Shown: one piece after another, positions 18,483 to 28,938 of the stretch
How the letters are laid out: each line of letters starts with the position of its first letter
Position numbering within the stretch: position 1 is the first letter of the stretch
From: Oleiphilus sp.
GTDB taxonomy: Bacteria > Pseudomonadota > Gammaproteobacteria > Pseudomonadales > Oleiphilaceae
DNA: 64,000 bases
Direction of reading: 5' to 3'
NCBI GenBank assembly: GCA_006212045.1
Contig: PZPK01000018.1
Location: 1-64,000 of the forward strand
Notes under the pieces: model-generated
What the model was told of the DNA's origin: nothing
The model's database searches: none
Seen by the model: the letters and a program-made list of their open reading frames with translations, nothing else
Translations under genes and position numbers: made by a program

Positions 18483-18519
18483 AAAAAGCGAGGTGGAGTG
18501 CTCTCTGTCTCGCTTTTTT
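18483..18519 (+). terminator. Terminator-like hairpin in the carA leader
   Basis: AAAAAGCGAG (18483-18492) pairs with CTCGCTTTTTT (18509-18519) around a 16-nt loop; the right arm ends in six T. It sits about 50 nt into the proposed carA transcript and about 100 nt before the carA start, so it could act as an attenuator rather than end the GT41 mRNA alone. Confidence 0.6.
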
Positions 18520-18621
18520 GCAAGTTAAAGCTGGCTCGTCGCCCCATCCTTAAACCCGCCTGAAGACGGTTTCCTTCGCTCATCTGAATTTTAGCCTTTT
18601 GCCAATCACGAGGAACAGGCG

Positions 18622-19761
18622 TTGACGACACCCGCAATATTAGCTCTCGAGGACGGCTCCATCTTTAAAGGTATCTCTATCGGCGCAGACGGAGAAACCA
18701 TCGGAGAAGTAGTTTTTAATACGGCCATGACAGGCTATCAGGAAATCCTCACTGACCCATCTTATGCCAAACAGATTGTAACGCTTACCTATCCTCATAT
18801 CGGGAATACCGGTGTCAATAATGAGGATGTGGAGTCCGATCAGATCTGGGCGGCAGGCTTGGTAATACGCAATCTTCCCTTGCTGGCCAGCAGTTGGCGC
18901 AGCGAACAATCTTTGCAGGATTATCTTTGTGAAAACAACAAAGTGGCAATTGCCGAGATCGATACGCGCCGATTGACGCGCATTCTACGCGAGAAAGGTG
19001 CGCAGAGCGGTTGTATTCTGGCAGGAGAAGGGGCAACAGAGGCGAGAGCGCTTGAGCTGGCACGCTCATTTCCCGGTCTTAAGGGGATGGACCTGGCCAA
19101 AGAAGTTACCCGTAGCGAAGTGGCGGATTGGGCGCAGACCAGCTGGGATTTGGCAGATGGTTATGGTGAGCGTCCGGCGGATGCAGATTACCATGTCGTT
19201 GCCTACGACTTTGGCGTTAAAAACAACATTCTCCGAATGCTGGCTGACAGAGGCTGCAAACTGACTGTTGTTCCTGCCCAAACGCCCGCTGCGGATGTGC
19301 TGGCAATGTCTCCTGATGGCGTGTTTCTCTCCAATGGCCCGGGGGACCCGGAACCTTGCGAGTATGCCATTGCGTCAATCAGGGAGTTGCTTGAGTCGGG
19401 CAAGCCAATGTTTGGTATTTGCCTGGGGCATCAATTGCTGGCACTCGCCAGTGGAGCGCGGACCGAAAAAATGAAGTTTGGCCATCATGGTGCCAATCAC
19501 CCGGTGCAATGTCTGAAAGATGGCACGGTCATGATTACCAGTCAGAATCACGGATTTGCCGTTGAGGAAACAACGTTGCCCGCGAATCTGGTGGCGACTC
19601 ACAAGTCCCTGTTTGATGGCTCCCTGCAGGGTATTGAACGGACTGATGTCCCTGCATTCAGTTTTCAGGGACACCCTGAAGCCAGTCCGGGGCCGCACGA
19701 TGTCGCGCCTTTGTTTGACCAGTTTATAGAGATGATGCGAGCTGCAAAGAGCGCTTCTTAA
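18622..19761 (+). CDS. carA: Carbamoyl-phosphate synthase small subunit
   Basis: 379 residues. The N-terminal CPSase_sm domain is followed by a class I glutamine amidotransferase with nucleophile Cys267 in [11 protein letters not shown] and the His-Glu pair in [11 protein letters not shown]. CarA hydrolyses glutamine and channels ammonia to CarB for arginine and pyrimidine synthesis. The start is a TTG; GAGGA at 18610-18614 is correctly spaced and the encoded N-terminus ([16 protein letters not shown]) matches the family, so TTG is well supported. carB follows after 54 bp. Confidence 0.98.
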   Translation: MTTPAILALEDGSIFKGISIGADGETIGEVVFNTAMTGYQEILTDPSYAKQIVTLTYPHIGNTGVNNEDVESDQIWAAGLVIRNLPLLASSWRSEQSLQDYLCENNKVAIAEIDTRRLTRILREKGAQSGCILAGEGATEARALELARSFPGLKGMDLAKEVTRSEVADWAQTSWDLADGYGERPADADYHVVAYDFGVKNNILRMLADRGCKLTVVPAQTPAADVLAMSPDGVFLSNGPGDPEPCEYAIASIRELLESGKPMFGICLGHQLLALASGARTEKMKFGHHGANHPVQCLKDGTVMITSQNHGFAVEETTLPANLVATHKSLFDGSLQGIERTDVPAFSFQGHPEASPGPHDVAPLFDQFIEMMRAAKSAS

Positions 19762-19770
19762 GTTTGTTTT

Positions 19771-19789
19771 GAAGGCCCTCCGGGCCTTC
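19771..19789 (+). other. Hairpin between carA and carB
   Basis: GAAGGCCC (19771-19778) and GGGCCTTC (19782-19789) form a perfect 8-bp stem with a 3-nt loop. Only a weak T-rich stretch (GATTATTT) follows, so it is more likely an intra-operon processing or stability element than a full terminator. Confidence 0.5.
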
Positions 19790-19815
19790 GGATTATTTGG
19801 GACGGAATGTACTAA

Positions 19816-22800
19816 ATGCCAAAGCGTACTGACATAAAAAGTATTCTTATACTCGGGGCAGGCCCCATCGTAATCGGGCAAGCATGTGAGTTTGACTATT
19901 CCGGAGCGCAAGCGTGTAAAGCGCTGCGTGAAGAGGGTTACCGGGTCATTCTGGTGAATTCGAATCCGGCGACCATTATGACTGACCCTGCCATGGCAGA
20001 TGCCACTTATATTGAGCCGATCACCTGGCAGACCGTTGAGAAAATCATTGCCGAGGAAAAGCCCGATGCCTTGCTGCCTACAATGGGCGGTCAGACAGCA
20101 CTGAATTGTGCGCTGGATCTGGAGCGTGAGGGAGTGCTTGAAAAATACGGCGTGGAGATGGTTGGTGCCAATGCGGATACTATCGACAAAGCCGAAGACC
20201 GTGAGCGCTTCGACAAAGCGATGAAATCGATCGGTCTGGAAACGCCTCGATCAGCCATTGCGCACAGCATGGAAGAAGCGCTTCAGGTTCTGGATCAATT
20301 GGGCTTTCCTTGCATTATTCGACCTTCCTTTACGATGGGCGGCAGCGGTGGCGGTATTGCCTACAACCGCGAAGAATTTGTAGAAATTTGCGAGCGCGGA
20401 CTCGACTTGTCGCCAACCAATGAGCTGTTAATAGATGAGTCGCTGATTGGCTGGAAAGAATACGAAATGGAGGTTGTCCGAGACCGGAATGACAACTGCA
20501 TCATTATTTGTGCGATTGAGAACTTCGATGCAATGGGGGTGCACACTGGTGATTCGATTACCGTAGCGCCTGCGCAAACCTTGACCGACAAGGAATATCA
20601 GCTGATGCGGAATGCATCGCTGGCAGTATTGCGGGAAATCGGAGTTGAAACCGGTGGCTCCAATGTGCAGTTTGGCATGAACCCGAAAGATGGTCGTATG
20701 GTGGTGATCGAGATGAATCCGCGTGTATCGCGTTCGTCGGCATTGGCGTCAAAAGCCACCGGATTTCCAATCGCCAAGGTCGCGGCCAAGCTCGCGGTTG
20801 GTTACACGCTGGATGAGTTGCAGAACGATATTACCGGGGGCGCCACACCGGCTTCATTTGAGCCCGCAATTGATTACGTGGTCACCAAAATTCCCCGGTT
20901 TACTTTTGAAAAGTTCCCTCAGGCAGATGCCGGACTGACAACGCAGATGAAGTCGGTGGGTGAGGTCATGGCCATTGGTCGGACCTTTCAGGAGTCTGTA
21001 CAGAAGGCCCTGAGAGGGCTGGAAGTGGGGTCTTCCGGATTTGAACCGAAAATCGATCTGACACGGGATGATTTGAAGGCCAAGCTCATGCGTGAGTTGC
21101 AGAATCCGGGTGCAGATAGGATCTGGATCGTGGGTGATGCGTTTCGGGCAGGCATGTCTGTCGAAAAGGTTTACCAGCTCAGTGGTATTGATCCCTGGTT
21201 TTTGGTGCAGATCGAGGACCTGATCGAAGAAGAGTGCGTGATATCGAATATGACGCGCTCAGATATGACGGCAGAAGCGATGCGCAGACTCAAACGTAAA
21301 GGTTTTGCGGATCGCAGATTGGCCGCTTTGCTCGGTATGACCGAGAAAGAAGTACGTGCCTTGCGACATGAATATGGTATTCGTCCGGTTTATAAGCGGG
21401 TCGATACCTGTGCTGCCGAGTTTGCTTCCTCTACGGCTTATATGTACTCCACCTATGAAGAGGAGTGCGAGGCCGATGTGAGTGAGCGAGAAAAAATTGT
21501 AGTGATCGGCGGTGGTCCGAACCGCATCGGGCAAGGCATCGAGTTTGACTATTGCTGTGTTCACGCAGCGCTGGCCATGCGCGAAGACGGTTACGAGACA
21601 ATCATGATCAACTGTAACCCTGAAACCGTTTCTACGGATTATGACACGTCTGACCGGCTGTATTTTGAATCGATTACTCTTGAAGATGTGCTCGAAATCA
21701 TACAGCTTGAAAAACCCAAAGGTGTCATTGTGCACTATGGTGGCCAAACACCGCTGAAGTTGGCGCGCGGGCTTGAAGAGGCGGGTGTTCCGATCATTGG
21801 AACCAGTCCGGATGCGATTGACCGGGCCGAGGATCGTGAGCGTTTTCAACAGATGATTGAGCGTTTGAATCTGTTGCAACCGCCAAACGCGACCGTGAGA
21901 AGTCTGGAAGAGGGTTTGGCGCAAGCGAAGGAGATAGGATACCCGTTGGTCGTGCGTCCTTCCTATGTGTTGGGTGGGCGTGCAATGGAAATAGTGTACA
22001 AGGAAAGTGAGCTGACGCGCTATATGAAAGAAGCCGTGAGTGTCTCCAATGACAGTCCGGTCCTGCTTGATCACTTTCTGAATGCGGCGATTGAGGTAGA
22101 TGTAGATGCCATCAGCGATGGTAAGCAAGTCGTTATTGGCGCCATCATGCAGCACATTGAGCAGGCTGGTGTCCATTCAGGTGACTCGGCTTGCTCCTTG
22201 CCTCCCTACACGCTGTCTGCGGAAGTGCAGGAAGAGATGAAGGAGATGGTGCGAGTCATGGCGCTGGAGTTAGGGGTCGTTGGCCTGATGAATGTCCAGT
22301 TGGCCTATCAGGATGGTAAGGTCTATGTGATCGAGGTGAATCCGCGAGCATCCCGCACCGTACCGTTTGTGTCGAAAGCGATTGGTGTGTCCCTCGCCAA
22401 GATTGCCGCGCGATGTATGGCGGGCAAGTCTCTGGAAGAGTTAGGCTTTACCGAAGAGGTGGTGCCAAGTCACTTCAGTGTCAAAGAGTCGGTCTTTCCG
22501 TTCAAGAAATTTCCGGCTGTAGATCCTATTCTGGGGCCTGAAATGAAGTCGACCGGTGAAGTCATGGGGATCGGAGATACCTTCGATGAAGCCTTTGCCA
22601 AGGGTTTCATTGGTGCTGGTGAGGTGTTGCCTAAAACCGGCAAGGCATTTTTAAGTGTCAGAACGGTGGATAAGCCAGCCGCTGTCGAGTTGGCGGGTAA
22701 TTTGATCAAGGCCGGATTTACCGTAACGGCTACCTCGGGTACTGCAGCTGCAATTGAAGAGGCGGGTCTCGAGGTTGAAAGGGTCAATAAAGTGATGGAA

Positions 22801-23022
22801 GGTCGCCCGCATATTGTAGATGCGATAAAAAATGGTGACATATCGTTGATCGTGAATACGACGGAAGGGCGGCGCGCCATAGAGGACTCCGCGATGATCA
22901 GGCAATCTGCATTGCAGAAGAAGATAGCCTACAGCACGACTTTGGCAGGCGGTGAGGCTATTCTGAGGGCTATAAAATATGGTTCGGATGATAAGGTCAG
23001 GCGACTGCAGGATTTACACTGA
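19816..23022 (+). CDS. carB: Carbamoyl-phosphate synthase large subunit
   Basis: 1068 residues, normal for CarB. There are two homologous ATP-grasp halves: the first starts [21 protein letters not shown] (about residue 10), the second [20 protein letters not shown] (about 560). A C-terminal MGS-like domain (about 935-1068) is where UMP and ornithine bind in E. coli. It makes carbamoyl phosphate from bicarbonate, ammonia and two ATP, in complex with CarA. Confidence 0.99.
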   Translation: MPKRTDIKSILILGAGPIVIGQACEFDYSGAQACKALREEGYRVILVNSNPATIMTDPAMADATYIEPITWQTVEKIIAEEKPDALLPTMGGQTALNCALDLEREGVLEKYGVEMVGANADTIDKAEDRERFDKAMKSIGLETPRSAIAHSMEEALQVLDQLGFPCIIRPSFTMGGSGGGIAYNREEFVEICERGLDLSPTNELLIDESLIGWKEYEMEVVRDRNDNCIIICAIENFDAMGVHTGDSITVAPAQTLTDKEYQLMRNASLAVLREIGVETGGSNVQFGMNPKDGRMVVIEMNPRVSRSSALASKATGFPIAKVAAKLAVGYTLDELQNDITGGATPASFEPAIDYVVTKIPRFTFEKFPQADAGLTTQMKSVGEVMAIGRTFQESVQKALRGLEVGSSGFEPKIDLTRDDLKAKLMRELQNPGADRIWIVGDAFRAGMSVEKVYQLSGIDPWFLVQIEDLIEEECVISNMTRSDMTAEAMRRLKRKGFADRRLAALLGMTEKEVRALRHEYGIRPVYKRVDTCAAEFASSTAYMYSTYEEECEADVSEREKIVVIGGGPNRIGQGIEFDYCCVHAALAMREDGYETIMINCNPETVSTDYDTSDRLYFESITLEDVLEIIQLEKPKGVIVHYGGQTPLKLARGLEEAGVPIIGTSPDAIDRAEDRERFQQMIERLNLLQPPNATVRSLEEGLAQAKEIGYPLVVRPSYVLGGRAMEIVYKESELTRYMKEAVSVSNDSPVLLDHFLNAAIEVDVDAISDGKQVVIGAIMQHIEQAGVHSGDSACSLPPYTLSAEVQEEMKEMVRVMALELGVVGLMNVQLAYQDGKVYVIEVNPRASRTVPFVSKAIGVSLAKIAARCMAGKSLEELGFTEEVVPSHFSVKESVFPFKKFPAVDPILGPEMKSTGEVMGIGDTFDEAFAKGFIGAGEVLPKTGKAFLSVRTVDKPAAVELAGNLIKAGFTVTATSGTAAAIEEAGLEVERVNKVMEGRPHIVDAIKNGDISLIVNTTEGRRAIEDSAMIRQSALQKKIAYSTTLAGGEAILRAIKYGSDDKVRRLQDLH

Positions 23023-23057
23023 ATCTGAAATATACGAGACACGCAAAGAGAATTTGA

Positions 23058-23534
23058 ATGAACAGGATCCCAATGACAGTGCAAGGCGAGAAGGCCTTGC
23101 GCGAGGAATTGAACAAGCTTAAAACCGAAGATCGGCCTCGGGTAATCGAAGCTATCGCTGATGCCCGAGAGCATGGTGATCTTAAGGAAAATGCCGAATA
23201 TCACGCAGCAAGAGAGCAGCAAAGCTTTATAGAGGGCCGGATTCAGGAAATAGAGGCCAAGCTTTCAAATGCTCAGGTGATTGATGTCAGCAAGATAGAG
23301 CCAAGTGGCAAGGTGATATTCGGAACCACGGTATCACTGATAAAAGTGGATGATGAGGAAGAGGTTCGTTATCACATCGTGGGTGATGACGAAGCGGATA
23401 TCAAAGCCGGAAAAATCTCGGTGTCATCGCCAATTGCACGCGCCCTGATTGGTAAGGAGGAGGGTGATGTCGTCGGTGTTCAGGTACCCAGCGGTATCGT
23501 GGAATACGAGATTGATGAGGTGCTGCACGTTTAG
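23058..23534 (+). CDS. greA: Transcription elongation factor GreA
   Basis: 158 residues. The N-terminal coiled coil includes the acidic tip ([21 protein letters not shown]), followed by a C-terminal FKBP-like domain. It stimulates RNA polymerase to cleave backtracked transcripts. The start [14 protein letters not shown] aligns with E. coli MQAIPMT, so the first ATG is kept. In pseudomonads, as I recall, yhbY-rlmE-ftsH follows greA; here that block lies about 37 kb away at the right end of the window and folD faces greA instead. Confidence 0.98.
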   Translation: MNRIPMTVQGEKALREELNKLKTEDRPRVIEAIADAREHGDLKENAEYHAAREQQSFIEGRIQEIEAKLSNAQVIDVSKIEPSGKVIFGTTVSLIKVDDEEEVRYHIVGDDEADIKAGKISVSSPIARALIGKEEGDVVGVQVPSGIVEYEIDEVLHV

Positions 23535-23540
23535 GTGTGT

Positions 23541-23585
23541 CAGCGGACCACCTTTGCACTTATCAGGTGTGCAGGTGGTCGGCTG
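23541..23585. terminator. Long imperfect stem between convergent greA and folD
   Basis: GACCACC (23546-23552) pairs with GGTGGTC (23574-23580), TGCAC (23555-23559) with GTGCA (23569-23573), and CAGC with GCTG at the base, with a TT bulge and one mismatch. The right arm lies inside the last codons of folD. No T-run follows, so it may be a shared, weak or processing-type 3' structure. Confidence 0.35.
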
Positions 23586-24417
23586 CATACAGCGTATTTT
23601 CCATGAGCGTCGCGACGGTCATGGGGCCAACACCGCCGGGGACTGGCGTGATCCACGCGGCTCTTTCCCGGGCAACTTCAAACTCAACATCGCCGACCAG
23701 TCGGCCGCAGTCGAGCCGGTTGATGCCGACGTCTACAACGGTGGCACCTTTCTTGATCCATTCGCCTTTCACAAGCCCGGGTTTGCCCGCGGCAACGATG
23801 ACGATGTCAGCCTGAGAAACCTTTTCCGGAAGATTCTTGGTAAACCTGTGTGTTGTCGTGACGGTACATCCGGCAAGCAGTAATTCCAGACCCATGGGGC
23901 GTCCGACAATATTGGAGGCACCTACAATGACCGCGTCTTTACCTCTCAGGGTCTGTCCAGTGCTTTCCAGTAGCGTGATAATACCTTTTGGGGTGCAGGG
24001 TCTGAGCAGGGGCAAGCGCTGTGCGAGTCTGCCGAGGTTAAAAGGATGGAAGCCATCGACGTCTTTGTCTGGTCTGATGCGTTCGAGCAGCGGGTCGCTT
24101 TTCAGGTGCTCTGGCAGTGGTAATTGCAGCAGGATGCCGTCGATGCTTTCTTCGGCATTGAATTTGTCGATCAGCGCTTCGAGCTCTTCCTGAGTTGTGT
24201 CGGAGGCCAGTTTGATCGTTTCGGATTTAAAGCCCACGCGTTCGCAGGCGTTTGCCTTGTTGCGAACGTAAACTTCGGAAGCAGGGTCTTGCCCTACCAG
24301 AATAACGGCCAGTCCAGGCGCGCGCAGTCCCTTTTCAAGGCGTGAGGCAACGCCCGCTGCTATTTCCGATTTGATCCTCTCGGCAATCGATTTGCCATCA
24401 ATTAACTCTGCACTCAT
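23563..24417 (-). CDS. folD: Bifunctional methylenetetrahydrofolate dehydrogenase/cyclohydrolase
   Basis: 284 residues from the ATG at 24417, which gives the family N-terminus [16 protein letters not shown]; an upstream ATG at 24459 would add a basic, non-conserved extension. Motifs: [32 protein letters not shown], the Rossmann segment [14 protein letters not shown] and [18 protein letters not shown]. FolD interconverts 5,10-methylene-THF and 10-formyl-THF. The tRNA cluster and tig lie divergently upstream, as in pseudomonads. Confidence 0.97.
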   Translation of the reverse strand: MSAELIDGKSIAERIKSEIAAGVASRLEKGLRAPGLAVILVGQDPASEVYVRNKANACERVGFKSETIKLASDTTQEELEALIDKFNAEESIDGILLQLPLPEHLKSDPLLERIRPDKDVDGFHPFNLGRLAQRLPLLRPCTPKGIITLLESTGQTLRGKDAVIVGASNIVGRPMGLELLLAGCTVTTTHRFTKNLPEKVSQADIVIVAAGKPGLVKGEWIKKGATVVDVGINRLDCGRLVGDVEFEVARERAAWITPVPGGVGPMTVATLMENTLYAADHLHT

Positions 24418-24557
24418 TCTCGATCTTCGCTGGTTAAAAAAGCGGCGGCATTTTCGCATGCAATGTATCGAATAAAAAGGCTTTTATGCTGTTTACCGCG
24501 TCGGGAACCAAAGTAAATCGCCTGGTTGAAGAAATTTTTTAAAGCATGCGATAGTGG

Positions 24558-24586
24558 TTGACGCTTGAAAAATCCGACTGTATTAT
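24558..24586 (+). promoter_or_regulatory. Strong stable-RNA promoter for the tRNA cluster
   Basis: TTGACG (24558-24563), 17 bp, TATTAT (24581-24586), followed by a GC-rich discriminator CGCGCC, the pattern of stringently controlled tRNA promoters. It lies about 40 bp before tRNA-Pro. Confidence 0.75.
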
Positions 24587-24633
24587 TCGCGCCATCTTTT
24601 TGAGGCGGTTCACAAAACGTTTTGAAAGATTGT

Positions 24634-24710
24634 CGGGGTATAGCGCAGTCTGGTAGCGCGCCTGCTTTGGGAGCAGGATGTCGGGAGTTCGAATCTCTCT
24701 ACCCCGACCA
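24634..24710 (+). tRNA. tRNA-Pro (TGG)
   Basis: 77 nt with encoded CCA. The acceptor arms CGGGGTA and TACCCCG pair. The anticodon stem CCTGC/GCAGG encloses TTTGGGA, anticodon TGG. T-loop TTCGAAT is present. First gene of a four-tRNA cluster. Confidence 0.97.
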
Positions 24711-24776
24711 ATTTTACGTCAGAATATTGCTTGCTTGCCTGTTTGGGAGTTGCTATTGATTGGCGTCAGGGTTCGA

Positions 24777-24853
<77 letters not shown>

Positions 24854-24880
24854 TCGTTGATGGGGTCTGACCCGAGTAAT

Positions 24881-24957
24881 GGTGGGCGTAGCTCAGTCGG
24901 TAGAGCTCAGGATTGTGATTCCTGCGGTCGAGGGTTCGATCCCCTTCGCCCACCCCA
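24881..24957 (+). tRNA. tRNA-His (GTG)
   Basis: 77 nt counting the extra 5' G(-1) typical of tRNA-His, which pairs with C73. The acceptor GTGGGCG pairs with CGCCCAC; anticodon loop TTGTGAT gives GTG; CCA is encoded. Confidence 0.97.
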
Positions 24958-25014
24958 TTTTCCTCTCAAAGCCTGTTCCAGCATGCGAAGGAAAATGATA
25001 CCGAGTATTGGCTT

Positions 25015-25100
<86 letters not shown>

Positions 25101-25160
25101 AGTCAATTCGGCACAATTCAATATCTTTGTAAATCATTCCCCGTAATGTGAATAAAGTGC

Positions 25161-25189
25161 TTGCTATCTCTTAAGCACACTCTTACTAT
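25161..25189 (+). promoter_or_regulatory. Sigma-70 promoter for tig
   Basis: TTGCTA (25161-25166), 17 bp, TACTAT (25184-25189), about 105 bp before tig. A 6-bp inverted repeat, GTGCTT (25157-25162) and AAGCAC (25173-25178), overlaps the -35 and could be an operator or the end of the tRNA transcript. Confidence 0.5.
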
Positions 25190-25295
25190 TCGAACCCCAA
25201 AATTTTCATCAATCGCGATCAGCAAGCCTTTGACCACAAAGCAGGCCGGGCTTTTTGAGCAGTACCAACCGTCAAGAACAAGTTGAGGAATTTCC

Positions 25296-26603
25296 ATGCA
25301 AGTTTCTGTTGAATCCACGTCTTCCATTGAGCGCAGAATGACGATCGGTGTCCCTGCGGACGAGATCGAAAAGGAAGTGGAGCAGCGCCTGCAACAGGCT
25401 GCAAAAACGGTCAGGATTAACGGTTTCCGACCAGGAAAGGTTCCTGCAAAAGTAGTTAAGAAACGTTATGGCCAGAGTGTCCGTGAGGAAGTGGTTGGCG
25501 AAGTGATGCGTAATTCCTTCGTTGAAGCGATTGGTCAGGAAGGTATCAACCCCATCGGCTATCCGAAGTTTGAGCCAAAAACGATGGAAGAAGGTCAGGA
25601 TCTAGAGTTCGTTGCGATCGTTGAAGTATCTCCCGAGATTGAAGAAGTCGATATTTCAGGCCTCAAGCTTGAGCAGCCAGCAGCAGAAATCAAGGATAAA
25701 GACGTCAAGAACATGATAGAGGTGTTGCGTCGTCAGCACGGTACGCCCAAGTCAGTGAAACGCAAGTCCAAGAAGAAAGATGTGCTTACGATCGATTTCA
25801 AAGGCTTTGTGGATGGTGAAGCCTTTGAGGGTGGTGAAGCTTCCGACCACAGGCTTGTTCTGGGTTCCGGCAAGATGATTCCGGGTTTTGAAGAAGGCCT
25901 GATCGGTTCGAAGGCCGGTGAGTCCGTTGAGTTGGACGTCACCTTCCCGGAAGACTATGGCAACGAAGCGCTGGCCGGAAAAGAAGCGAAGTTCGAAGTA
26001 GAAGTGAAGCAGGTCGAAGAAGTTGTCCTTCCCGAGATGGATGAGGAGTTTTTCAGCAAGTACGGCGTGTCCGTGACCACGGAAGAAGAGTTCGTGACTG
26101 AAGTGACCAAAAACATGGAACGCGAGCTGAAAACAGCGGTCAATAACAATGTGAAGCAGCAAATTGTGAAACAGCTGTCTGAGCAGAATGAAGTTGAAGT
26201 TCCGGCGTCCATGTTGGAGCAGGAAATCAACAAAATGAAGCAGGAAGCCATCCAGCAATATGGTGGCGGCCAGCAGATGGATCTTTCACAATTGCCTTCT
26301 GAGATGTTTCAGGATCAGGCGGAATCCAGAGTGAAAACTGGTTTATTGTTTGCCTCAATCATCAAAAACAATGAGCTGAAAGCGGATCAGGACAAGGTTG
26401 AAGAGAAGATTCAGGAAATTGCCTCCACTTATGAGTCGCCGGAAGAAGTTGTTGCTTTGTATCAGAAGCCCGAGCACCGAGGCCAGATCGAAGCCTTCGT
26501 TTTGGAAGAACAAGTGGTTGACTTCGTGATCTCTAACGTCAAAGTCAAGAAGAAGAAAATGTCCTACGAGGACGCAGTGCAGTCGGCCTCTCAGGCCGGA
26601 TAG
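25296..26603 (+). CDS. tig: Trigger factor
   Basis: 435 residues. The N-terminal ribosome-binding domain has the signature GFRPGKVPAKVV near residue 44. A central FKBP-type PPIase domain (about 160-240) contains VLTIDFKGFVDGEAFEGG, followed by the helical C-terminal arms. It docks at the exit tunnel and shields nascent chains. Its gene stands upstream of clpP-clpX-lon, the common bacterial order. Two tandem terminators follow. Confidence 0.98.
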   Translation: MQVSVESTSSIERRMTIGVPADEIEKEVEQRLQQAAKTVRINGFRPGKVPAKVVKKRYGQSVREEVVGEVMRNSFVEAIGQEGINPIGYPKFEPKTMEEGQDLEFVAIVEVSPEIEEVDISGLKLEQPAAEIKDKDVKNMIEVLRRQHGTPKSVKRKSKKKDVLTIDFKGFVDGEAFEGGEASDHRLVLGSGKMIPGFEEGLIGSKAGESVELDVTFPEDYGNEALAGKEAKFEVEVKQVEEVVLPEMDEEFFSKYGVSVTTEEEFVTEVTKNMERELKTAVNNNVKQQIVKQLSEQNEVEVPASMLEQEINKMKQEAIQQYGGGQQMDLSQLPSEMFQDQAESRVKTGLLFASIIKNNELKADQDKVEEKIQEIASTYESPEEVVALYQKPEHRGQIEAFVLEEQVVDFVISNVKVKKKKMSYEDAVQSASQAG

Positions 26604-26615
26604 TTCTGCGAAGGC

Positions 26616-26652
26616 AAAAAGCATCTTAAAACTCTGTTTAGATGCTTTTTTT
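26616..26652 (+). terminator. Rho-independent terminator after tig (first)
   Basis: GCATCT (26621-26626) pairs with AGATGC (26640-26645); A-run before and seven T after extend the stem. Confidence 0.85.
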
Positions 26653-26668
26653 CAGCTACACTTAAAGA

Positions 26669-26692
26669 CAGCCGGCATGCTCCGGCTGTTTT
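26669..26692 (+). terminator. Second tandem terminator after tig
   Basis: CAGCCGG (26669-26675) pairs with CCGGCTG (26682-26688), followed by TTTT and then another T-run. Together with the first hairpin it should isolate tig from clpP. Confidence 0.75.
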
Positions 26693-26753
26693 CAGTTTTA
26701 GCGGCCGACCATCTCCCGCCGGATAAGTAATTAGACTAAGGAATTTGGAATTT

Positions 26754-27395
26754 ATGTACGATCAAAAGATTAATAGCGGAACTTCTGAAGTGATCCAGAA
26801 CACCGGTTTGGTACCTGTCGTAATTGAGCAAACCGCCAGAGGTGAGCGATCTTTTGATATTTATTCTCGCTTGCTCAAGGAGCGCGTTATTTTTCTGGTC
26901 GGTCAGGTTGAAGATCACATGGCAAACCTGGTTGTGGCACAGCTCTTGTTCCTCGAATCCGAGAACCCGGACAAGGATATTCATCTATACATTAATTCGC
27001 CAGGCGGTTCAGTGACTGCCGGGATGTCGATTTACGATACGATGCAGTTCATTAAGCCTGATGTTTCTACGCTTTGTATTGGTCAGGCGTGCAGCATGGG
27101 TGCGTTGTTGTTAACGGGTGGCGCGAAAGGCAAGCGTTTCTGTCTGCCGCATTCACGGATGATGATTCACCAGCCGCTTGGAGGCTATCAGGGGCAGGCA
27201 ACAGATATTGAGATCCATACCAAGGAGATACTGACCATTCGGGAAAAGCTGAACAGAATCATGGCGGGTCATACCGGTCAGGACCTGGAGACAATCGCGA
27301 AAGATACAGATCGTGACAATTTTATGGATGGTTCTGAGGCTGTGGAATATGGTTTAATTGACACAGTGCTCGAAAAACGTACAGCGACGGAGTGA
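26754..27395 (+). CDS. clpP: ATP-dependent Clp protease proteolytic subunit
   Basis: 213 residues from the ATG at 26754, with TAAGGAA suitably spaced; an in-frame TTG at 26745 lacks this. Active-site Ser114 lies in [14 protein letters not shown] and His139 in [17 protein letters not shown] lines the substrate groove. The N-terminal stretch resembles the short ClpP propeptide. ClpP forms a tetradecameric barrel used with ClpX, the next gene. Confidence 0.98.
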   Translation: MYDQKINSGTSEVIQNTGLVPVVIEQTARGERSFDIYSRLLKERVIFLVGQVEDHMANLVVAQLLFLESENPDKDIHLYINSPGGSVTAGMSIYDTMQFIKPDVSTLCIGQACSMGALLLTGGAKGKRFCLPHSRMMIHQPLGGYQGQATDIEIHTKEILTIREKLNRIMAGHTGQDLETIAKDTDRDNFMDGSEAVEYGLIDTVLEKRTATE

Positions 27396-27494
27396 GATCC
27401 GAAAAACTGAGAAAAATCTCTGAGAAATTGAAGTTTGCGTCCGTTATAAGAAGTGAGGCGCAAAGATACTAGAAAAGAAGCAATAGGAATTCAA

Positions 27495-28778
27495 ATGGCT
27501 GACGACAAAAACGGTAAAGGCGAAGATAACGGTAAATTGCTTTACTGTTCGTTTTGTGGAAAAAGTCAACATGAGGTTCGCAAGCTGATTGCGGGCCCTT
27601 CTGTCTTTATCTGTGACGAATGTGTTGATTTGTGCAATGACATCATCAGGGAAGAAATTCAGGAAAGCGCTTCCGAAGAAAGCAGTGACAAGCTGCCGGT
27701 TCCGCATGAGATCAAGGCAACCCTGGATGACTATGTCATTGGTCAGGATCGCGCGAAAATTGTACTTTCGGTGGCGGTCTATAATCATTACAAGCGCCTC
27801 AAATACGAAAGCCCGAAAACGGATGTCGAGCTTGGCAAAAGCAATATTCTGTTGATCGGGCCAACGGGTAGCGGTAAAACATTACTGGCTGAGACTCTGG
27901 CTAGAATGTTGAATGTGCCGTTTACGATCGCTGATGCAACAACGCTGACAGAAGCTGGCTACGTCGGCGAAGATGTGGAAAATATTATCCAGAAGTTGCT
28001 TCAGAAATGTGACTACGACGTCGAAAAAGCGCAGCGTGGTATCGTTTATATCGACGAAATCGACAAAATCTCCCGTAAATCGGACAATCCCTCGATCACG
28101 CGAGATGTGTCCGGTGAGGGTGTACAGCAGGCCTTGCTGAAGCTGATTGAAGGTACTGTCGCATCTGTCCCTCCTCAGGGTGGCAGAAAGCATCCGCAAC
28201 AGGAATTTCTGCAGGTCGATACGTCCAAGATACTGTTTATTTGTGGCGGTGCCTTTGCCGGTCTGGATAAGGTGATTCTGGATCGATCCGAGAAGAGTAG
28301 TATTGGTTTTGGCGCAAACGTCAAAAGCAAAGAGGCCCAGAAGGCGGTTGGAGACACCCTTAAGAACGTAGAAACCGAGGATTTGGTTAAGTACGGCCTG
28401 ATTCCCGAGTTTGTTGGTCGACTGCCGGTTGTGGCAACGCTCAACGAGCTGGATGAAGATGCTTTGATGCAGATCCTGACGGAGCCAAAAAACTCTCTGA
28501 CCAAGCAGTATCAGAAACTGTTTGAGATGGAAGGCGTGGATATCGATTTCCGCGAAGATGCGCTGCGTGCCGTTGCGCGTAAGTCGATGGAGCGTAAGAC
28601 AGGTGCGCGGGGGCTAAGATCTATTCTTGAAAATGTCCTGCTTGATACGATGTATCACATCCCCTCAGAGAATGAGGTCAGCAAGGTTGTCATTGACGAA
28701 AGCGTCATTAACGGCGATTCTGACCCGATCAAAATATACGACAATGTGGAGCAGCAAAAAGCTGTTCCGGACGATTGA
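27495..28778 (+). CDS. clpX: ATP-dependent Clp protease ATP-binding subunit ClpX
   Basis: 427 residues from the ATG at 27495, preceded by AGGA; the frame is open further upstream but without a good start. N-terminal C4 zinc domain (Cys18, 21, 40, 43) for dimerisation and adaptor or substrate binding, then an AAA+ domain with Walker A GPTGSGKT and Walker [11 protein letters not shown]. ClpX unfolds ssrA-tagged and other substrates and feeds ClpP; SmpB, which acts in tagging, is also in this window. Confidence 0.98.
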   Translation: MADDKNGKGEDNGKLLYCSFCGKSQHEVRKLIAGPSVFICDECVDLCNDIIREEIQESASEESSDKLPVPHEIKATLDDYVIGQDRAKIVLSVAVYNHYKRLKYESPKTDVELGKSNILLIGPTGSGKTLLAETLARMLNVPFTIADATTLTEAGYVGEDVENIIQKLLQKCDYDVEKAQRGIVYIDEIDKISRKSDNPSITRDVSGEGVQQALLKLIEGTVASVPPQGGRKHPQQEFLQVDTSKILFICGGAFAGLDKVILDRSEKSSIGFGANVKSKEAQKAVGDTLKNVETEDLVKYGLIPEFVGRLPVVATLNELDEDALMQILTEPKNSLTKQYQKLFEMEGVDIDFREDALRAVARKSMERKTGARGLRSILENVLLDTMYHIPSENEVSKVVIDESVINGDSDPIKIYDNVEQQKAVPDD

Positions 28779-28800
28779 CAGGTCTGATGTATTGACTCTG

Positions 28801-28832
28801 AAAAAAGCCATGAATTTTCATGGCTTTTTTTT
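28801..28832 (+). terminator. Rho-independent terminator after clpX
   Basis: AAAAAAGCCATGA and TCATGGCTTTTTTTT form an almost perfect stem around a short AT loop, ending in eight T. Confidence 0.9.
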
Positions 28833-28938
28833 GTCCTAAACCAGGCCGGAGCATAAATTAATGTTTGCGCTTTGGCTTGCAATCGTTGACTCTGTCCTTA
28901 TCTAAGAGCTTGTTGAATTCAATAATCTGGAAGTCACT

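Noticed and set aside
21259-22176. 305-codon frame opposite carB
   Set aside because: Antisense shadow of a highly conserved gene, rich in His/Arg as expected from the complementary frame.
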